A model generated the notes under the pieces. That model worked only from the letters and a program-made list of their open reading frames with translations, did no database searches and had not been told where the DNA came from. 64,000 nt of DNA from Psychrobacter arcticus 273-4 (GTDB taxonomy: Bacteria > Pseudomonadota > Gammaproteobacteria > Pseudomonadales > Moraxellaceae): the NCBI RefSeq assembly GCF_000012305.1, contig NC_007204.1:992001-1056000 (forward strand), given 5' to 3'. The position numbers and the translations under genes were made by a program. Positions 52,227-62,404 of the stretch are shown piece after piece (the stretch's first letter is position 1; the number at the start of each line of letters is the position of its first letter).

Positions 52227-53816
52227 ATGGCTAAAACACCTGCAAATAAGAACGATCAAACCAAAGACGGTCGCTTTGAAGAAGCCCTTTGGGATGCTGC
52301 TAACAAGCTACGAGGTAGCGTCGAATCATCAGAATATAAGCACATTGTTTTAAGCCTGATTTTCTTAAAATTCATCAGCGATACTTTTGAGCAGCAGCGC
52401 CAAAAGCTTATTGATACAGGTTATGAAAAGCATATCGACATGGTGCAAGCCTATACCAAAGATAACGTGTTCTATTTGCCAGCAGAGAGCCGTTGGAGCT
52501 TTATCCAGCAAAATGCCAAGCAAGAAGACATCGCCCTTAAAATCGATACGGCGCTTAGCACGATTGAAAAGACCAACCAATCACTGAAAGGCGCATTGCC
52601 TGACAACTACTTCTCGCGTCTTGGTTTGACTGCCAGTAAGCTTGCCGCCTTGATTGATGTGGTGAATAACATCGATACCATTGGTAATCCAGAAGAAGAC
52701 ACCGTCGGGCGCGTGTATGAGTATTTCTTAGGCAAGTTTGCCGCGACTGAAGGTAAAGGCGGTGGTGAGTTCTATACGCCCAAATCTGTGGTCAATCTGA
52801 TAGCAGAAATGGTTGAGCCGTATCAAGGCAAAATCTATGACCCATGCTGCGGCTCCGGCGGTATGTTCGTCCAGTCGATTAAGTTCATTGAGAGTCACCA
52901 CGGCAATACCAAAGACGTGTCTATCTATGGGCAAGAGTACACCAGTACCACTTATAAGCTTGCCAAGATGAACCTTGCCATTCGTGGTATCTCTAGCAAC
53001 TTGGGTGATGTGGCTGCCGATACCTTCTTTAAAGATCAGCACGAAGACTTAAAAGCTGACTTCATCATGGCAAACCCCCCCTTTAACCAAAAGGATTGGC
53101 GTGCGTCTGATGAGCTGGTCGATGATCCACGCTGGGCAGGCTATCCGACACCGCCGACAGGTAATGCTAACTATGCTTGGATATTGCACATGATATCTAA
53201 GCTCTCTGAGCATGGTACAGCAGGTTTCGTACTGGCAAACGGTTCTATGTCTACCACTACCAGTGGTGAAGGTGAAATACGCCAGCAGATTATCGAAAAC
53301 GATCTGGTCGATTGTATGATTGCGCTACCGGGTCAGCTATTTTATACCACCCAAATACCGGTGTGCTTATGGTTCATCAATAAAGACAAACAAGCCAAGT
53401 CAGCAGATAGCAAAGCGCGTGGATTGCGTAATCGTAGCGGTGAGACGCTGTTTATTGATGCTCGCGCTATCGGCAGCATGATTAGCCGTACCAATAAAGA
53501 ACTCACGAAAGATGACATTGAAGCGATTGCCAAGACTTATCATGCATGGCGCGGTGAGAAAGAAGCGGGCGGCTATGAAGCTTATACCGATGAAGCAGGC
53601 TACTGTAAATCTGCCACTCTAGACGATATGAAAGCCAATGATTATGTACTCACGCCTGGGCGCTATGTCGGTGCTGCGGCAATAGAAGATGATGGCATAT
53701 CGTTTGAGACTAAGATGTTAGAACTCAGCCAAACGCTATATGCACAGATGCAAGCGTCTGAAAAGCTAGATGCGACCATTCGTCAAAACTTGGAGGTGTT
53801 AGGTTATGGTGAGTGA
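52227..53816 (+). CDS. hsdM: Type I restriction-modification methyltransferase subunit HsdM
   Basis: N6-adenine methyltransferase subunit of 529 residues. An HsdM N-terminal domain (LWDAANKLRGSVESSEYKHIVLSLIFLKF) is followed by the SAM-binding motif YDPCCGSGGMFVQ near residue 205 and the catalytic NPPF near residue 283 (IMANPPFNQKDW). It methylates host DNA at the site chosen by HsdS. The start has AAAGAAAA upstream. It overlaps hsdS by 11 bp, indicating coupled translation. Confidence 0.96.
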   Translation: MAKTPANKNDQTKDGRFEEALWDAANKLRGSVESSEYKHIVLSLIFLKFISDTFEQQRQKLIDTGYEKHIDMVQAYTKDNVFYLPAESRWSFIQQNAKQEDIALKIDTALSTIEKTNQSLKGALPDNYFSRLGLTASKLAALIDVVNNIDTIGNPEEDTVGRVYEYFLGKFAATEGKGGGEFYTPKSVVNLIAEMVEPYQGKIYDPCCGSGGMFVQSIKFIESHHGNTKDVSIYGQEYTSTTYKLAKMNLAIRGISSNLGDVAADTFFKDQHEDLKADFIMANPPFNQKDWRASDELVDDPRWAGYPTPPTGNANYAWILHMISKLSEHGTAGFVLANGSMSTTTSGEGEIRQQIIENDLVDCMIALPGQLFYTTQIPVCLWFINKDKQAKSADSKARGLRNRSGETLFIDARAIGSMISRTNKELTKDDIEAIAKTYHAWRGEKEAGGYEAYTDEAGYCKSATLDDMKANDYVLTPGRYVGAAAIEDDGISFETKMLELSQTLYAQMQASEKLDATIRQNLEVLGYGE

Positions 53817-55080
53817 TTGGAATGAGGACATTTTATCTAATATCGCTGAAATAATTGACTCTAGACATAAAACTCCTGTTTATTCTGACTCAGGCTATCC
53901 TATGGTTCGAGTTGTGGATGTTAACGGTGGTGCTCTAAACCTAGAAAGTACAAAAAAAGTTTCTGATGATATATATGAGGATTTCTCTAGAGGAAGAGAT
54001 CCACAGATTGGAGATTTAGTAATTTCTCGTGTTGGAAGCTATGGTGTTGTCTCCTATGTGAACTCAAATGAAAAGTTTTGTTTAGGTCAAAATACTGCAT
54101 TTATAATTCCTAAAATAAACAGTCGATTTTTATACTATCAACTTATTTCACCTTTTGTTAAATGGCAAATAGAGCAATTTGTTGTTGGAGCTGTACAAAA
54201 GACAATTAGCTTGAAAAGTATTCGCCAGTTCCAAATAAAACTACCTCCAGTAACAGAACAAAAAGCCATTGCCCATATTCTCGGTTCTTTAGATGACAAA
54301 ATCGAGCTAAACCGCCAAATGAACGAGACGCTAGAAGCGATGGCGCAGGCGTTATTTAAGAGCTGGTTTGTGGATTTTGATCCAGTGATTGATAATGCGC
54401 TTGCGGCTGGTAATGCTATTCCTGATGAATTTATCGAACGTGCCGAGCAGCGTAAAAAAATTGAGAGAAAAGAGAGCTCGGATATTCAGGGTTTATTCCC
54501 TGATGAATTTGAGTTTACGGAAGAGATGGGTTGGATTCCGAAGGGGTGGAACAGTGGCACGCTAGGGGATTTTGCAATATTAGGAAATGGTAAAACATCA
54601 CCTGATAGAGCCGTTGGTGATATTCCAGTGTTTGGCTCGAATGGAAAGATTGGTGACTGTGATGAGTCAAATAGAGACAATACTATAATAATCGGCAGAG
54701 TCGGTAGTTACTGCGGTAGTTTGCAGTACTATCCTTTCAAATGTTGGATAACTGATAATGCAATGTCAGCGGAAATGAAAAATAAAGATCATAATATTTA
54801 TCTGTTTCAACTTCTCTCAAGAGATAATTTGAATGACCGAAGAACGGGTAGTGGGCAACCATTACTTAATCAAAGTATTTTACGTTCTATTAAGACTATT
54901 ACGCCCTCTGTACCTTTAATAGATGAGTATTCAAGAATAGCAAATAGCTTTTATAAAAAAATTAATAAGGCTAATAGAAATAATGCAGCCCTCGCCAAAC
55001 TCCGTGACACCCTTTTACCTAAATTAATGTCAGGTGAGCTACGCATTGCAGATGCTGCGGCGATGGTCGAGGACGTATAA
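53806..55080 (+). CDS. hsdS: Type I restriction-modification specificity subunit HsdS
   Basis: 424 residues with two target-recognition domains (about 1-150 and 240-390), separated by the conserved helical spacer LPPVTEQKAIAHILGSLDDKIELNRQMNETLEAMAQALFKSW, and a closing helix LRDTLLPKLMSGELRI. The first domain and the second are AT-rich compared with the spacer, the pattern expected where recognition domains are exchanged. The recognised sequence cannot be predicted. Its stop directly abuts the RhuM-Fic start. Confidence 0.94.
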   Translation: MVSDWNEDILSNIAEIIDSRHKTPVYSDSGYPMVRVVDVNGGALNLESTKKVSDDIYEDFSRGRDPQIGDLVISRVGSYGVVSYVNSNEKFCLGQNTAFIIPKINSRFLYYQLISPFVKWQIEQFVVGAVQKTISLKSIRQFQIKLPPVTEQKAIAHILGSLDDKIELNRQMNETLEAMAQALFKSWFVDFDPVIDNALAAGNAIPDEFIERAEQRKKIERKESSDIQGLFPDEFEFTEEMGWIPKGWNSGTLGDFAILGNGKTSPDRAVGDIPVFGSNGKIGDCDESNRDNTIIIGRVGSYCGSLQYYPFKCWITDNAMSAEMKNKDHNIYLFQLLSRDNLNDRRTGSGQPLLNQSILRSIKTITPSVPLIDEYSRIANSFYKKINKANRNNAALAKLRDTLLPKLMSGELRIADAAAMVEDV

Positions 55081-56073
55081 ATGAGCGTAAACTCTGAACA
55101 TAACCACGCAAAAATAGAAATCTATCAAAGCCGTGATGGTCAAGCACAGGTAGATGTCCGTTTTGAGCAGGAAACGGTATGGTTGTCACAGGCACAAATG
55201 GTGGCGCTGTTTGGTCGTAACCAGTCCGTGATTTCACGCCATATTAACAATGCCTTAAGTGATGAAGAAATCTATGAAAAAAGCAATATGCAAAAAATGC
55301 ATATTGCAAATTCTGACCGACCTGTGGTCTTTTATGACTTGGATGTGGTTATCTCGGTTGGCTACCGTATCAAGTCACCTCAAGGCGTACAATTTAGACG
55401 TTGGGCGACCCAGCGTTTGCGTGACTATCTCGTGCAAGGCTACGCCATCAATGAGCAGCGCTTTGATAAAAACGCTGCCGAGTTAAAACAAGCCTTAGCA
55501 TTGATAAAAAAGACCGCCCAAAGCCCTGAGCTAAAAACGGATGAAGGACGCGGCTTGATTGAGATTATCAGCCGCTATACGCAAACTTTTTTATGGCTAC
55601 AGCGTTATGACGAGGGGTTACTTGACGACCCAGCAGGGCAAGTGGGCGGCGTATTGCCGAGCACTGATGACGCTATGTCCGCCCTGAACCAGCTAAAAGC
55701 GCAGCTGATGGAACGCGGCGAGGCGACCGACTTGTTTGCCAAGCCTCGCGGTGACGGCTTGGACAGTGTACTGGCAAACCTTGAGCAAACCGTGTTTGGT
55801 GAGCTGGCTTATCCGACTATCGAGAGCAAAGCGGCGCATTTACTCTATTTTATGGTCAAAAATCATGTCTTTACTGATGGCAATAAGCGCAGTGGCGCGT
55901 TTTTGTTTGTCGATTTTTTGCATCGTAATAACCGCTTGCTTAACAGCGAGGGCGACATGGTGATTAATAATACCGGACTGGCTGCTTTAACATTATTAGT
56001 CGCTGAATCTGATCCCAAGCAAAAAGAAACCCTGATCAAGCTCATTATGAATATGCTGTCATTAGAGGGCTGA
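55081..56073 (+). CDS. RhuM-Fic fusion protein
   Basis: 330 residues. The N-terminal half is a RhuM (virulence protein-like, DNA-binding) domain: TVWLSQAQMVALFGRNQSVISRHINNAL, VVFYDLDVVISVGYRIKSPQGVQFRRWA. The C-terminal half is a Fic/Doc domain with the motif HVFTDGNKRSGAFLF near residue 262, which has Val in place of the usual Pro and should still bind a nucleotide. Fic proteins transfer AMP or other groups onto targets. It is translated directly after hsdS, an arrangement seen in many type I systems, and may be a guard or regulator. Confidence 0.88.
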   Translation: MSVNSEHNHAKIEIYQSRDGQAQVDVRFEQETVWLSQAQMVALFGRNQSVISRHINNALSDEEIYEKSNMQKMHIANSDRPVVFYDLDVVISVGYRIKSPQGVQFRRWATQRLRDYLVQGYAINEQRFDKNAAELKQALALIKKTAQSPELKTDEGRGLIEIISRYTQTFLWLQRYDEGLLDDPAGQVGGVLPSTDDAMSALNQLKAQLMERGEATDLFAKPRGDGLDSVLANLEQTVFGELAYPTIESKAAHLLYFMVKNHVFTDGNKRSGAFLFVDFLHRNNRLLNSEGDMVINNTGLAALTLLVAESDPKQKETLIKLIMNMLSLEG

Positions 56074-56136
56074 TGACCATAGAGCTGTACCATAAGTCAT
56101 TATTTAAAATAATTATAAAACTCAATGGAATTGTGT

Positions 56137-56988
56137 ATGAAAAAAATATTACTTAGTATGGCACTCAGCTTAACTGTCCTATCAGCGAACCCTGTAATGG
56201 CTGCTGCTCCTGCTTTCTCAGCCAGTCAAATGGCTCAGGTTAAAATCAAAGAATTAAGCTTTAAAGAGGTTATGCGTCAGTTTTATAGTGGTGAAATGGT
56301 TTCTTTTTTTATAGATGATGAAACTATTGAAGCGGTGCCACACGTTGGTTTAGGTCAAGCGAATAGCGACGATGAAAGAACAGTCGCTTTAATGAACCCT
56401 ATTATTGACTATACAAACAATGCAGGAGAATCACGTTACTTAGTTATTATTGAGAAGGTTCAGGTCGATAGTAATACGGGGTCACTTGTATCTTGCCACG
56501 TATGTAAAGCAACAGCTGATATTTATAGCTTTAAAAAACTAAATAACGGTCAGTTTCAATTGGTAAGTCGAACACCGAAAAATGTAGAACCTTCTGGTAT
56601 TAATGGTCGTGTAATGCTTGATGAAAAAGATATTAAAAATACGATGCAACCTTTAGGCAAAGAGATAACAGGTAGCGTGTTAAAAAACGGCTCTTTTTAT
56701 CATGGTATCTTCGTACAGTGGTGGGACGTTTTGCATTTGCCTGAAAACGACTTCATTAATTTGTATGGTTTAGGCGATGCTGGGATGGAAAACGGTGTTC
56801 ATGATGAAGACTCGCCTTTGTATTATGGTTATGAAGGGACTTTAAAAGTATTGTCCGACAATACTACCTACTATCCCATCATGCTGAGCTACAAAGGCGA
56901 AAAGCCCACCGAAGACTATGAGCATATTGAGCATGTTAACTACAGCAAAATTATGAAATTCAATTCAACAAAAAAAGCTTATGAATAA
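56137..56988 (+). CDS. Secreted hypothetical protein within the hsd operon
   Basis: About 283 residues with a clear signal peptide (KKILLSMALSLTVLSANPVMA) and no lipobox. The mature part has two cysteines in CHVC and tryptophan/tyrosine-rich segments (HGIFVQWWDVLHLPENDF); no family is recognised. The ATG at 56137 has GGAA seven bases upstream and is preferred to one at 56125. It sits between RhuM-Fic and hsdR in the same direction. An exported protein inside a restriction operon is unexpected, so it is likely an insertion into the operon. Confidence 0.72.
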   Translation: MKKILLSMALSLTVLSANPVMAAAPAFSASQMAQVKIKELSFKEVMRQFYSGEMVSFFIDDETIEAVPHVGLGQANSDDERTVALMNPIIDYTNNAGESRYLVIIEKVQVDSNTGSLVSCHVCKATADIYSFKKLNNGQFQLVSRTPKNVEPSGINGRVMLDEKDIKNTMQPLGKEITGSVLKNGSFYHGIFVQWWDVLHLPENDFINLYGLGDAGMENGVHDEDSPLYYGYEGTLKVLSDNTTYYPIMLSYKGEKPTEDYEHIEHVNYSKIMKFNSTKKAYE

Positions 56989-57065
56989 TTTAGCTTTGGT
57001 TTAGCCGTGGACTGGCATATTAATTGTTGAGAAAGATAATACAGAATAATAAAAAGGACTTATCA

Positions 57066-60000
57066 TTGAAATTCACCGAAGACAGACTTGAGCAAGCCAT
57101 TATTGAGCTACTAGCAGCGGAAGGCTATCCGCACACGGTTGGTGAAGCGCTTGACCGCAACCCTGATGATGTGCTGATTAAGTCTGACCTTCGACAGTTT
57201 CTAGCGACCCGTTATAGAGATGACTTGATCACTGATTACGAGATTGAGTCCATCATTCATAAGCTCGAATACCTTCCTGCCTCCGACCTGTACGAAACCA
57301 ACAAAGCCATCATGAAGTTTGTCGCTGATGGCTTTTTACTCAAGCGTGAAGACCATACCCAAAAAGACTTATACATCCAGCTGATTGATTATGAGGCACT
57401 CGATAACAATCGCTTTCGCATCGTCAATCAGATGGAAATACAAGGTTTTGAGCGGCGTATTCCTGATGGCATTCTCTATATCAATGGCTTACCACTGGTG
57501 GTGTTTGAGTTTAAGAGCAGCATCCGTGAAGATGCCACCATGTTTGATGCCTATACCCAGCTGACCACCCGTTATAAGCGCGATATTCCAGAGCTGTTTA
57601 AATACAACGCCCTATGCGTCATCAGTGATGGGGTCAACTCAAAAATGGGGTCATTCTTTGCCCCTTATGAGTTTTACTATTCTTGGCGCAAAGTGACGGG
57701 CGATGAGAAGCTTGAGAAGGATGGCATCCATTCCTTACTAACGATGATAAGCGGCTTATTTGATAAAGCACGTTTGCTTGATGTCATTCGAAACTTTATC
57801 TATGTGCCTGACAAGTCAAGCAAGGAAGAGAAAATCGTTTGTCGTTATCCACAGTATTATGCCGCCACCAAACTGTTTGACAATATTAAGCGCCATATGA
57901 AAGTGCTGGATACAAACGGCAAGTTTGATGAGAGTGATGCTTTACGAGACGGTAAAGGTGGTACGTACTTTGGCGCGACTGGCTGTGGTAAGAGCTTTAC
58001 CATGCTATTTCTAGCCCGTCTGCTGATGAAAGACGCTGCGCTTGGTAGTCCAACCATTATCTTAATCACTGACCGCACCGATTTGGATGATCAGTTATCA
58101 AAAACCTTTACCAATGCCAAAACCTATATTGGTGATGACGAAATCATCAGTGTCGAGAGTCGAGCTGAGCTACGAGAGAAGCTGAAAGGGCGTAAAAGTG
58201 GTGGCGTGTTCCTGACGACCATTCATAAGTTCACCGAAGACTTAGCCTTACTGACCGAGCGTACCAACGTCATCTGTATCTCTGATGAAGCGCACCGTAG
58301 CCAAATCAATCTCCAACAAAAAATCACCGTCACCGAAGATGGGGTCAAAAAGACCTACGGCTTTGCTAAATACCTGCATGATTCATTGCCTAATGCTACT
58401 TACGTCGGCTTCACAGGTACGCCAATTGATGCCACCCTAGATGTCTTTGGTCCAGTCGTTGATAGCTATACCATGGTCGAGTCGGTATTCGATGAAATCA
58501 CTGTGCGTATTGTCTATGAAGGTCGCGCTGCCAAAGTACTCCTTGATAGCAAGCAGCTCGATGAAGTAGAAAAGTATTACAAGCACAGCGTAGAATCGGG
58601 CGCCAATGAGTACCAGATAGATAAAAGCAAAAAAGCCATGGCGAGTATGTCTACCATACTAGTTGATCCTGACCGCATCCGCGCCATCGCAGAAGACTTC
58701 GTTCAGCATTATGAAGCGCGCGTTGCTGAGGGCACCACACAGAAAGGCAAGGCGATGTTTGTCTGTAGTAGCCGTGAAGCCGCCTATCAGTTATATAAAG
58801 ACATCATAGAGCTGCATCCTGAATGGGATGAGATCAGAGCGTGCGAGGAAGGCTCAACCTTATCTGAAAGCGACAAGAAAAAAGTCATGCCTATAGAGCG
58901 AGTCAAAATGATCATGACTCGTAACAAGGACGATGAAAAAGGCATGTGGGACAATCTTGGTAATAAAGACTACCGCAAAGAGCTCGACCGCCAGTTTAAA
59001 AACGGCAAGTCTAACTTTAAGATCGCCATCGTCGTCGATATGTGGCTTACAGGCTTTGACGTGCCATTTCTAGATACCATCTACATTGATAAACCGCTGC
59101 AAAAGCATAGCCTGATTCAAACCATCTCACGGGTCAACCGTAAGTTCGAAGGCAAAGAAAGCGGCTTAGTGGTTGATTACATTGGCATCAAAAAGCAGAT
59201 GAACCTTGCGCTCTCGCATTACACCGGCGGTCAGATTCAAAACTTAGAAGATATCCAAAAATCAGTCGTGGTAGTGAAAGACCACTTAGACCTACTGGAT
59301 ACGGTCTATCATAAGTTCGACTCTAGCCTTTACTTCAACGGCACGCCACTAGAGCAGCTCAATTGCTTAAACGCGGCGGCTGACTTTGCCCTGCAATCCA
59401 AAAAGCTAGAAAAGCGTTTTATGGATTTAGCCAAGCGTCTTAAGTCTGCCTATGATATTTGCGTGGGTAGTGAGGCGCTAACCAAGGCGCACAAGGACAA
59501 GATTCATTACTACTTAGCTATTCGTACCATCATCTTTAAAATCACCACCGGCGGCGCGCCTGACGTTGAACAGATGAACCAAAAGGTACGTGATCTGGTT
59601 AAAGATGCGCTAATGAGTGACGGGGTAGAAGAAATCTTTAAGCTCGGTGATAACACCGACGGTGAAATCGATATCTTCGATGAAGACTACTTAGCCAAGC
59701 TTGAGGTGATTAAGCAGCCCAATACCAAGTTAGAGCTGCTACAACAGCTGCTCGCAAAAGCCATTGGTGAGCTGAAAAAGACCAACAAGGTGAAGGGTGT
59801 CGATTTCAGTAAAAAAATGAATGCGCTCGTTGAGAAGTATAACGACCGCGACGAGAACGATATCTTAAACTCTAAGGTCTTCAATGATTTTACTGACCAT
59901 ATTATCGACTTAATACATGGCGTGAAGAAAGAGATGCAAGCTTTTGGTGAGATGGGCATTGATATCGAAGAAAAAGCTTTCTATGATATTTTGCTACTGT

Positions 60001-60248
60001 TAGCTCATAAGTATGATTTTAGCTATCCAGAGGATAAACTCATTGAGTTATCCAAAGAGGTCAAAAATCTTGTAGACGATAAAGCTAAGTATACTGACTG
60101 GAATAAAAGAGACGACATTAAAGCTGAGCTGGAATTTGATCTGATGATATTGCTCGATGAGTGGGGCTATCCACCTGTTGACTCAAAAGAGGTCTATAAA
60201 GAGATATTTGAGCAGGCTGAGAATTTTAAGAAGAATAGGGTGGTTTAG
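57066..60248 (+). CDS. hsdR: Type I restriction-modification endonuclease subunit HsdR
   Basis: Restriction and translocation subunit of about 1060 residues. The nuclease motif is RIPDGILYINGLPLVVFEFKSS near residues 130-152 (D...ExK). The DNA translocase has Walker A FGATGCGKSFTM near 303, DEAH box ISDEAHRSQ near 406, and helicase motifs GFTGTPID, DMWLTGFDVPFLDT and QTISRVNR. The C-terminal EcoR124-type region follows. The probable start is the TTG at 57066 (AAGGA about 8 bases upstream), though the frame is open to another TTG at 57024. The last 60 codons also occur as an orphan at 48928-49116. Confidence 0.95.
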   Translation: MKFTEDRLEQAIIELLAAEGYPHTVGEALDRNPDDVLIKSDLRQFLATRYRDDLITDYEIESIIHKLEYLPASDLYETNKAIMKFVADGFLLKREDHTQKDLYIQLIDYEALDNNRFRIVNQMEIQGFERRIPDGILYINGLPLVVFEFKSSIREDATMFDAYTQLTTRYKRDIPELFKYNALCVISDGVNSKMGSFFAPYEFYYSWRKVTGDEKLEKDGIHSLLTMISGLFDKARLLDVIRNFIYVPDKSSKEEKIVCRYPQYYAATKLFDNIKRHMKVLDTNGKFDESDALRDGKGGTYFGATGCGKSFTMLFLARLLMKDAALGSPTIILITDRTDLDDQLSKTFTNAKTYIGDDEIISVESRAELREKLKGRKSGGVFLTTIHKFTEDLALLTERTNVICISDEAHRSQINLQQKITVTEDGVKKTYGFAKYLHDSLPNATYVGFTGTPIDATLDVFGPVVDSYTMVESVFDEITVRIVYEGRAAKVLLDSKQLDEVEKYYKHSVESGANEYQIDKSKKAMASMSTILVDPDRIRAIAEDFVQHYEARVAEGTTQKGKAMFVCSSREAAYQLYKDIIELHPEWDEIRACEEGSTLSESDKKKVMPIERVKMIMTRNKDDEKGMWDNLGNKDYRKELDRQFKNGKSNFKIAIVVDMWLTGFDVPFLDTIYIDKPLQKHSLIQTISRVNRKFEGKESGLVVDYIGIKKQMNLALSHYTGGQIQNLEDIQKSVVVVKDHLDLLDTVYHKFDSSLYFNGTPLEQLNCLNAAADFALQSKKLEKRFMDLAKRLKSAYDICVGSEALTKAHKDKIHYYLAIRTIIFKITTGGAPDVEQMNQKVRDLVKDALMSDGVEEIFKLGDNTDGEIDIFDEDYLAKLEVIKQPNTKLELLQQLLAKAIGELKKTNKVKGVDFSKKMNALVEKYNDRDENDILNSKVFNDFTDHIIDLIHGVKKEMQAFGEMGIDIEEKAFYDILLLLAHKYDFSYPEDKLIELSKEVKNLVDDKAKYTDWNKRDDIKAELEFDLMILLDEWGYPPVDSKEVYKEIFEQAENFKKNRVV

Positions 60249-60268
60249 TTATATTTACACAGATTTAG

Positions 60269-60372
60269 TATGACCTCTTTGAGTTTGAAAATGCTGTAAC
60301 GATAATTTGACACTGTCAGGCATGGCTGCCTGACTCAAGTAAATCAGCCTCCGATATAGTCGGGGCGGTTCA
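60269..60372 (+). pseudogene. IS3-type element relic, 3' end
   Basis: About 100 bp homologous to the end of the relic at 32593 in the opposite orientation: a frameshifted piece of the OrfB C-terminus (FEFEN-like) and the IS end finishing AGTCGGGGCGGTTCA at 60372. Confidence 0.8.
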
Positions 60373-60550
60373 ATGTGTCATCAGGTATTTTAGTCGGTGC
60401 TTTATTTTTCGTTATTTTAGGGACTAAATTCTGCTGCCAACTGTGAATGGTGCTGGTACTAAGTCAATAAAACAGGGAAGCTTCTCGAATGGTCATACCA
60501 TCAGCTATGCTAGAAAGTACCTGTTTGCGATAGTCGATTGAATAAGTCAT
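60373..60550 (-). pseudogene. IS630-like transposase N-terminal relic
   Basis: Starts MTYSIDYRKQVLSSIADGMTIREAS, the HTH opening of IS630-type transposases, then is interrupted by a stop and continues in another frame (STIHSWQQNLVPKITKNKAPTK). Cut off by the adjacent IS3 end. Non-functional. Confidence 0.75.
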
Positions 60551-60898
60551 CGTTTATTTCATTAAATGCGATTGCTAATAGGATTGTATCGGTTTTATTT
60601 GGATTAGAATAGAGCCTGTTCGGTAAAGTGATGTACCATAAAAACATACTTATTTTCAGTAATAAGTATCTTGATAGTGTATGTATATTTTGCATTCTAT
60701 GTAAATTAAACCTCATACCATTAATAATTTGAATTAGCTTTCTGTAAGAAATTTTTTCTTAAAAATCAATAAAAAGTAGAATTATTTTTTTTGGGATTAA
60801 TACTAACATTTGTTTGTTTTTTGTGTATAATGGGTTAATTTAAAATCTAGTAAAAAAATGATAAAGGTAGCTAGAAATTTTCATTAAAAGGATGAGTT
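60551..60898. promoter_or_regulatory. AT-rich leader of the exported-protein operon
   Basis: About 350 bp of AT-rich DNA. A perfect -10 box TATAAT lies at 60826-60831, about 70 bp before the start codon, with no good -35 at the usual spacing (TGTG directly precedes TATAAT, so an extended -10 is possible). AAAGGAT precedes the next ATG. Confidence 0.45.
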
Positions 60899-62404
60899 AT
60901 GAAAAAGGCTATATTGGCACTTTTGTGTTTGGGGGCTGTTCAAGTTAGTAATGCTGAAATTATTAAAGTAAATGGGGAAGGTGCTACACCTATTATCAAA
61001 AAAGATCTGAATGGCACACGTAATCAAGCATACAACAATGCAAAAACTGATGCTGTTATTGCTCTCATTAAGCGTATTAATGGTCCGCAGGCGATGAATG
61101 AAGCGAATCAATACTTAAATGACATTGTAAAACAAGTTGACAGTAATTATGTGCTAAACCGAGGCAGTAGTACCAATAGCAACAATGAATTAGTCACTCA
61201 AGTTAGTCTGGAAATAGATGACCAAGAATTTCGTTCAATTCTTAATGATTTAGGATTGGCAAAGAAAAATAGTCGAACCAGTCCGATTATGATTGTGATG
61301 GATGAATACTTCGGCGTACCAAAAGATAACTCTAAGCCAGTTAAAGAATTTACTTCTTATTTTTCAGATCGTAGCTATAGCTATGATGAAGATGCAAGTT
61401 ACAAAGCTAGTGAAAGTGCTAAAGCCAGTGCGTCAGATTCTTATTCTTCAAAAGGACGTTCATCTGCCGCCTCAGGTTATGCCTATGATAATTATTATGG
61501 GGCCGGTGTAGGTGTTGCTGCCCGCTCATCAAGCCATAATAATTCAGGTAAATCAGCATCCTCAAGTAGCTACAATGCCAGTGAGTCGGCAAAATATAGC
61601 CAATCTGAAAGTCAGAAGGATATTCAAAGTTTTGTGAAATATGTGGAATATCAAACACCAAGTACTAAAGCTGAGCGTAATAATCAAACATTAAATTCAA
61701 TTGCAAGTTCTGCATCTCGTTATGATTTGCGGTTGCTCGATTCTGACCGTTTCAGAAGTCAGTATTTAAATGGTCGTAGTATGACGATTCAACAACTAAT
61801 GAGTGATGTAGAGCTTAATAAGCTAGTAATCGCGGCGCGTAAAGAAAAAGTGGACTGGTTTATGGCTGGTAGCTCTTATATTTATGATCGTGGTCGTTCG
61901 AGTGCCACGGGTCAATTTGTCTGCGATGGTGCGATCAGTTTTAAAATTTATTCAGTAGATGATTCGACTTTAATGGGTGGGGAAACTCGTACAGAGTCAT
62001 CGACAGGTGCGACCACAGATTCATGCCGTACCAATGTAGCAAAGAAACTAGGTGAATTAGCAATTAGCCAAGTTGGACCACAGATTTTAGGTTATGCAAA
62101 AAATCGTTCTATGTACGGTAAAGAAATTACCGTTTTTGTGAAAAGTGTGTCTGGCAGTGTTTCTTCACGTCTAGGGGATGATTTGTATATTGCCCTAGAT
62201 GAGATGGATGGCGCAGAAAATATCGATATTCGCACTCAAGACGGCAAATTGGTTGAAATGACCTTGACCTATAAGAGTGAAAAACCGATTAGTGCAGAAT
62301 TGGCTAAAGCGCTACGTAAAGTAAGCCCAACGTTATCAAGTGCCGAGCGATTACTAGCTGGAAATACGATCACACTCTGCATTGGTGGTACACAGTGCAC
62401 ATAA
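60899..62404 (+). CDS. Exported protein with FlgT-N-like N-terminal domain
   Basis: 501 residues with a signal peptide (KKAILALLCLGAVQVSNA). The first 100 mature residues (VNGEGATPIIKKDLNGTRNQAYNNAKTDAVIALI ... LVTQVSLEIDD) resemble the FlgT/LPP20-type domain found in outer-membrane-associated proteins. A serine-, alanine- and tyrosine-rich spacer from about 160 to 240 separates it from a C-terminal domain with CDGAISFKIYSVDDSTLMGGE, similar in style to CsgG/penicillin-binding protein activator domains. AAAGGAT before the ATG supports the start. It overlaps the next gene by 10 bp. Domain assignments are tentative. Confidence 0.65.
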   Translation: MKKAILALLCLGAVQVSNAEIIKVNGEGATPIIKKDLNGTRNQAYNNAKTDAVIALIKRINGPQAMNEANQYLNDIVKQVDSNYVLNRGSSTNSNNELVTQVSLEIDDQEFRSILNDLGLAKKNSRTSPIMIVMDEYFGVPKDNSKPVKEFTSYFSDRSYSYDEDASYKASESAKASASDSYSSKGRSSAASGYAYDNYYGAGVGVAARSSSHNNSGKSASSSSYNASESAKYSQSESQKDIQSFVKYVEYQTPSTKAERNNQTLNSIASSASRYDLRLLDSDRFRSQYLNGRSMTIQQLMSDVELNKLVIAARKEKVDWFMAGSSYIYDRGRSSATGQFVCDGAISFKIYSVDDSTLMGGETRTESSTGATTDSCRTNVAKKLGELAISQVGPQILGYAKNRSMYGKEITVFVKSVSGSVSSRLGDDLYIALDEMDGAENIDIRTQDGKLVEMTLTYKSEKPISAELAKALRKVSPTLSSAERLLAGNTITLCIGGTQCT

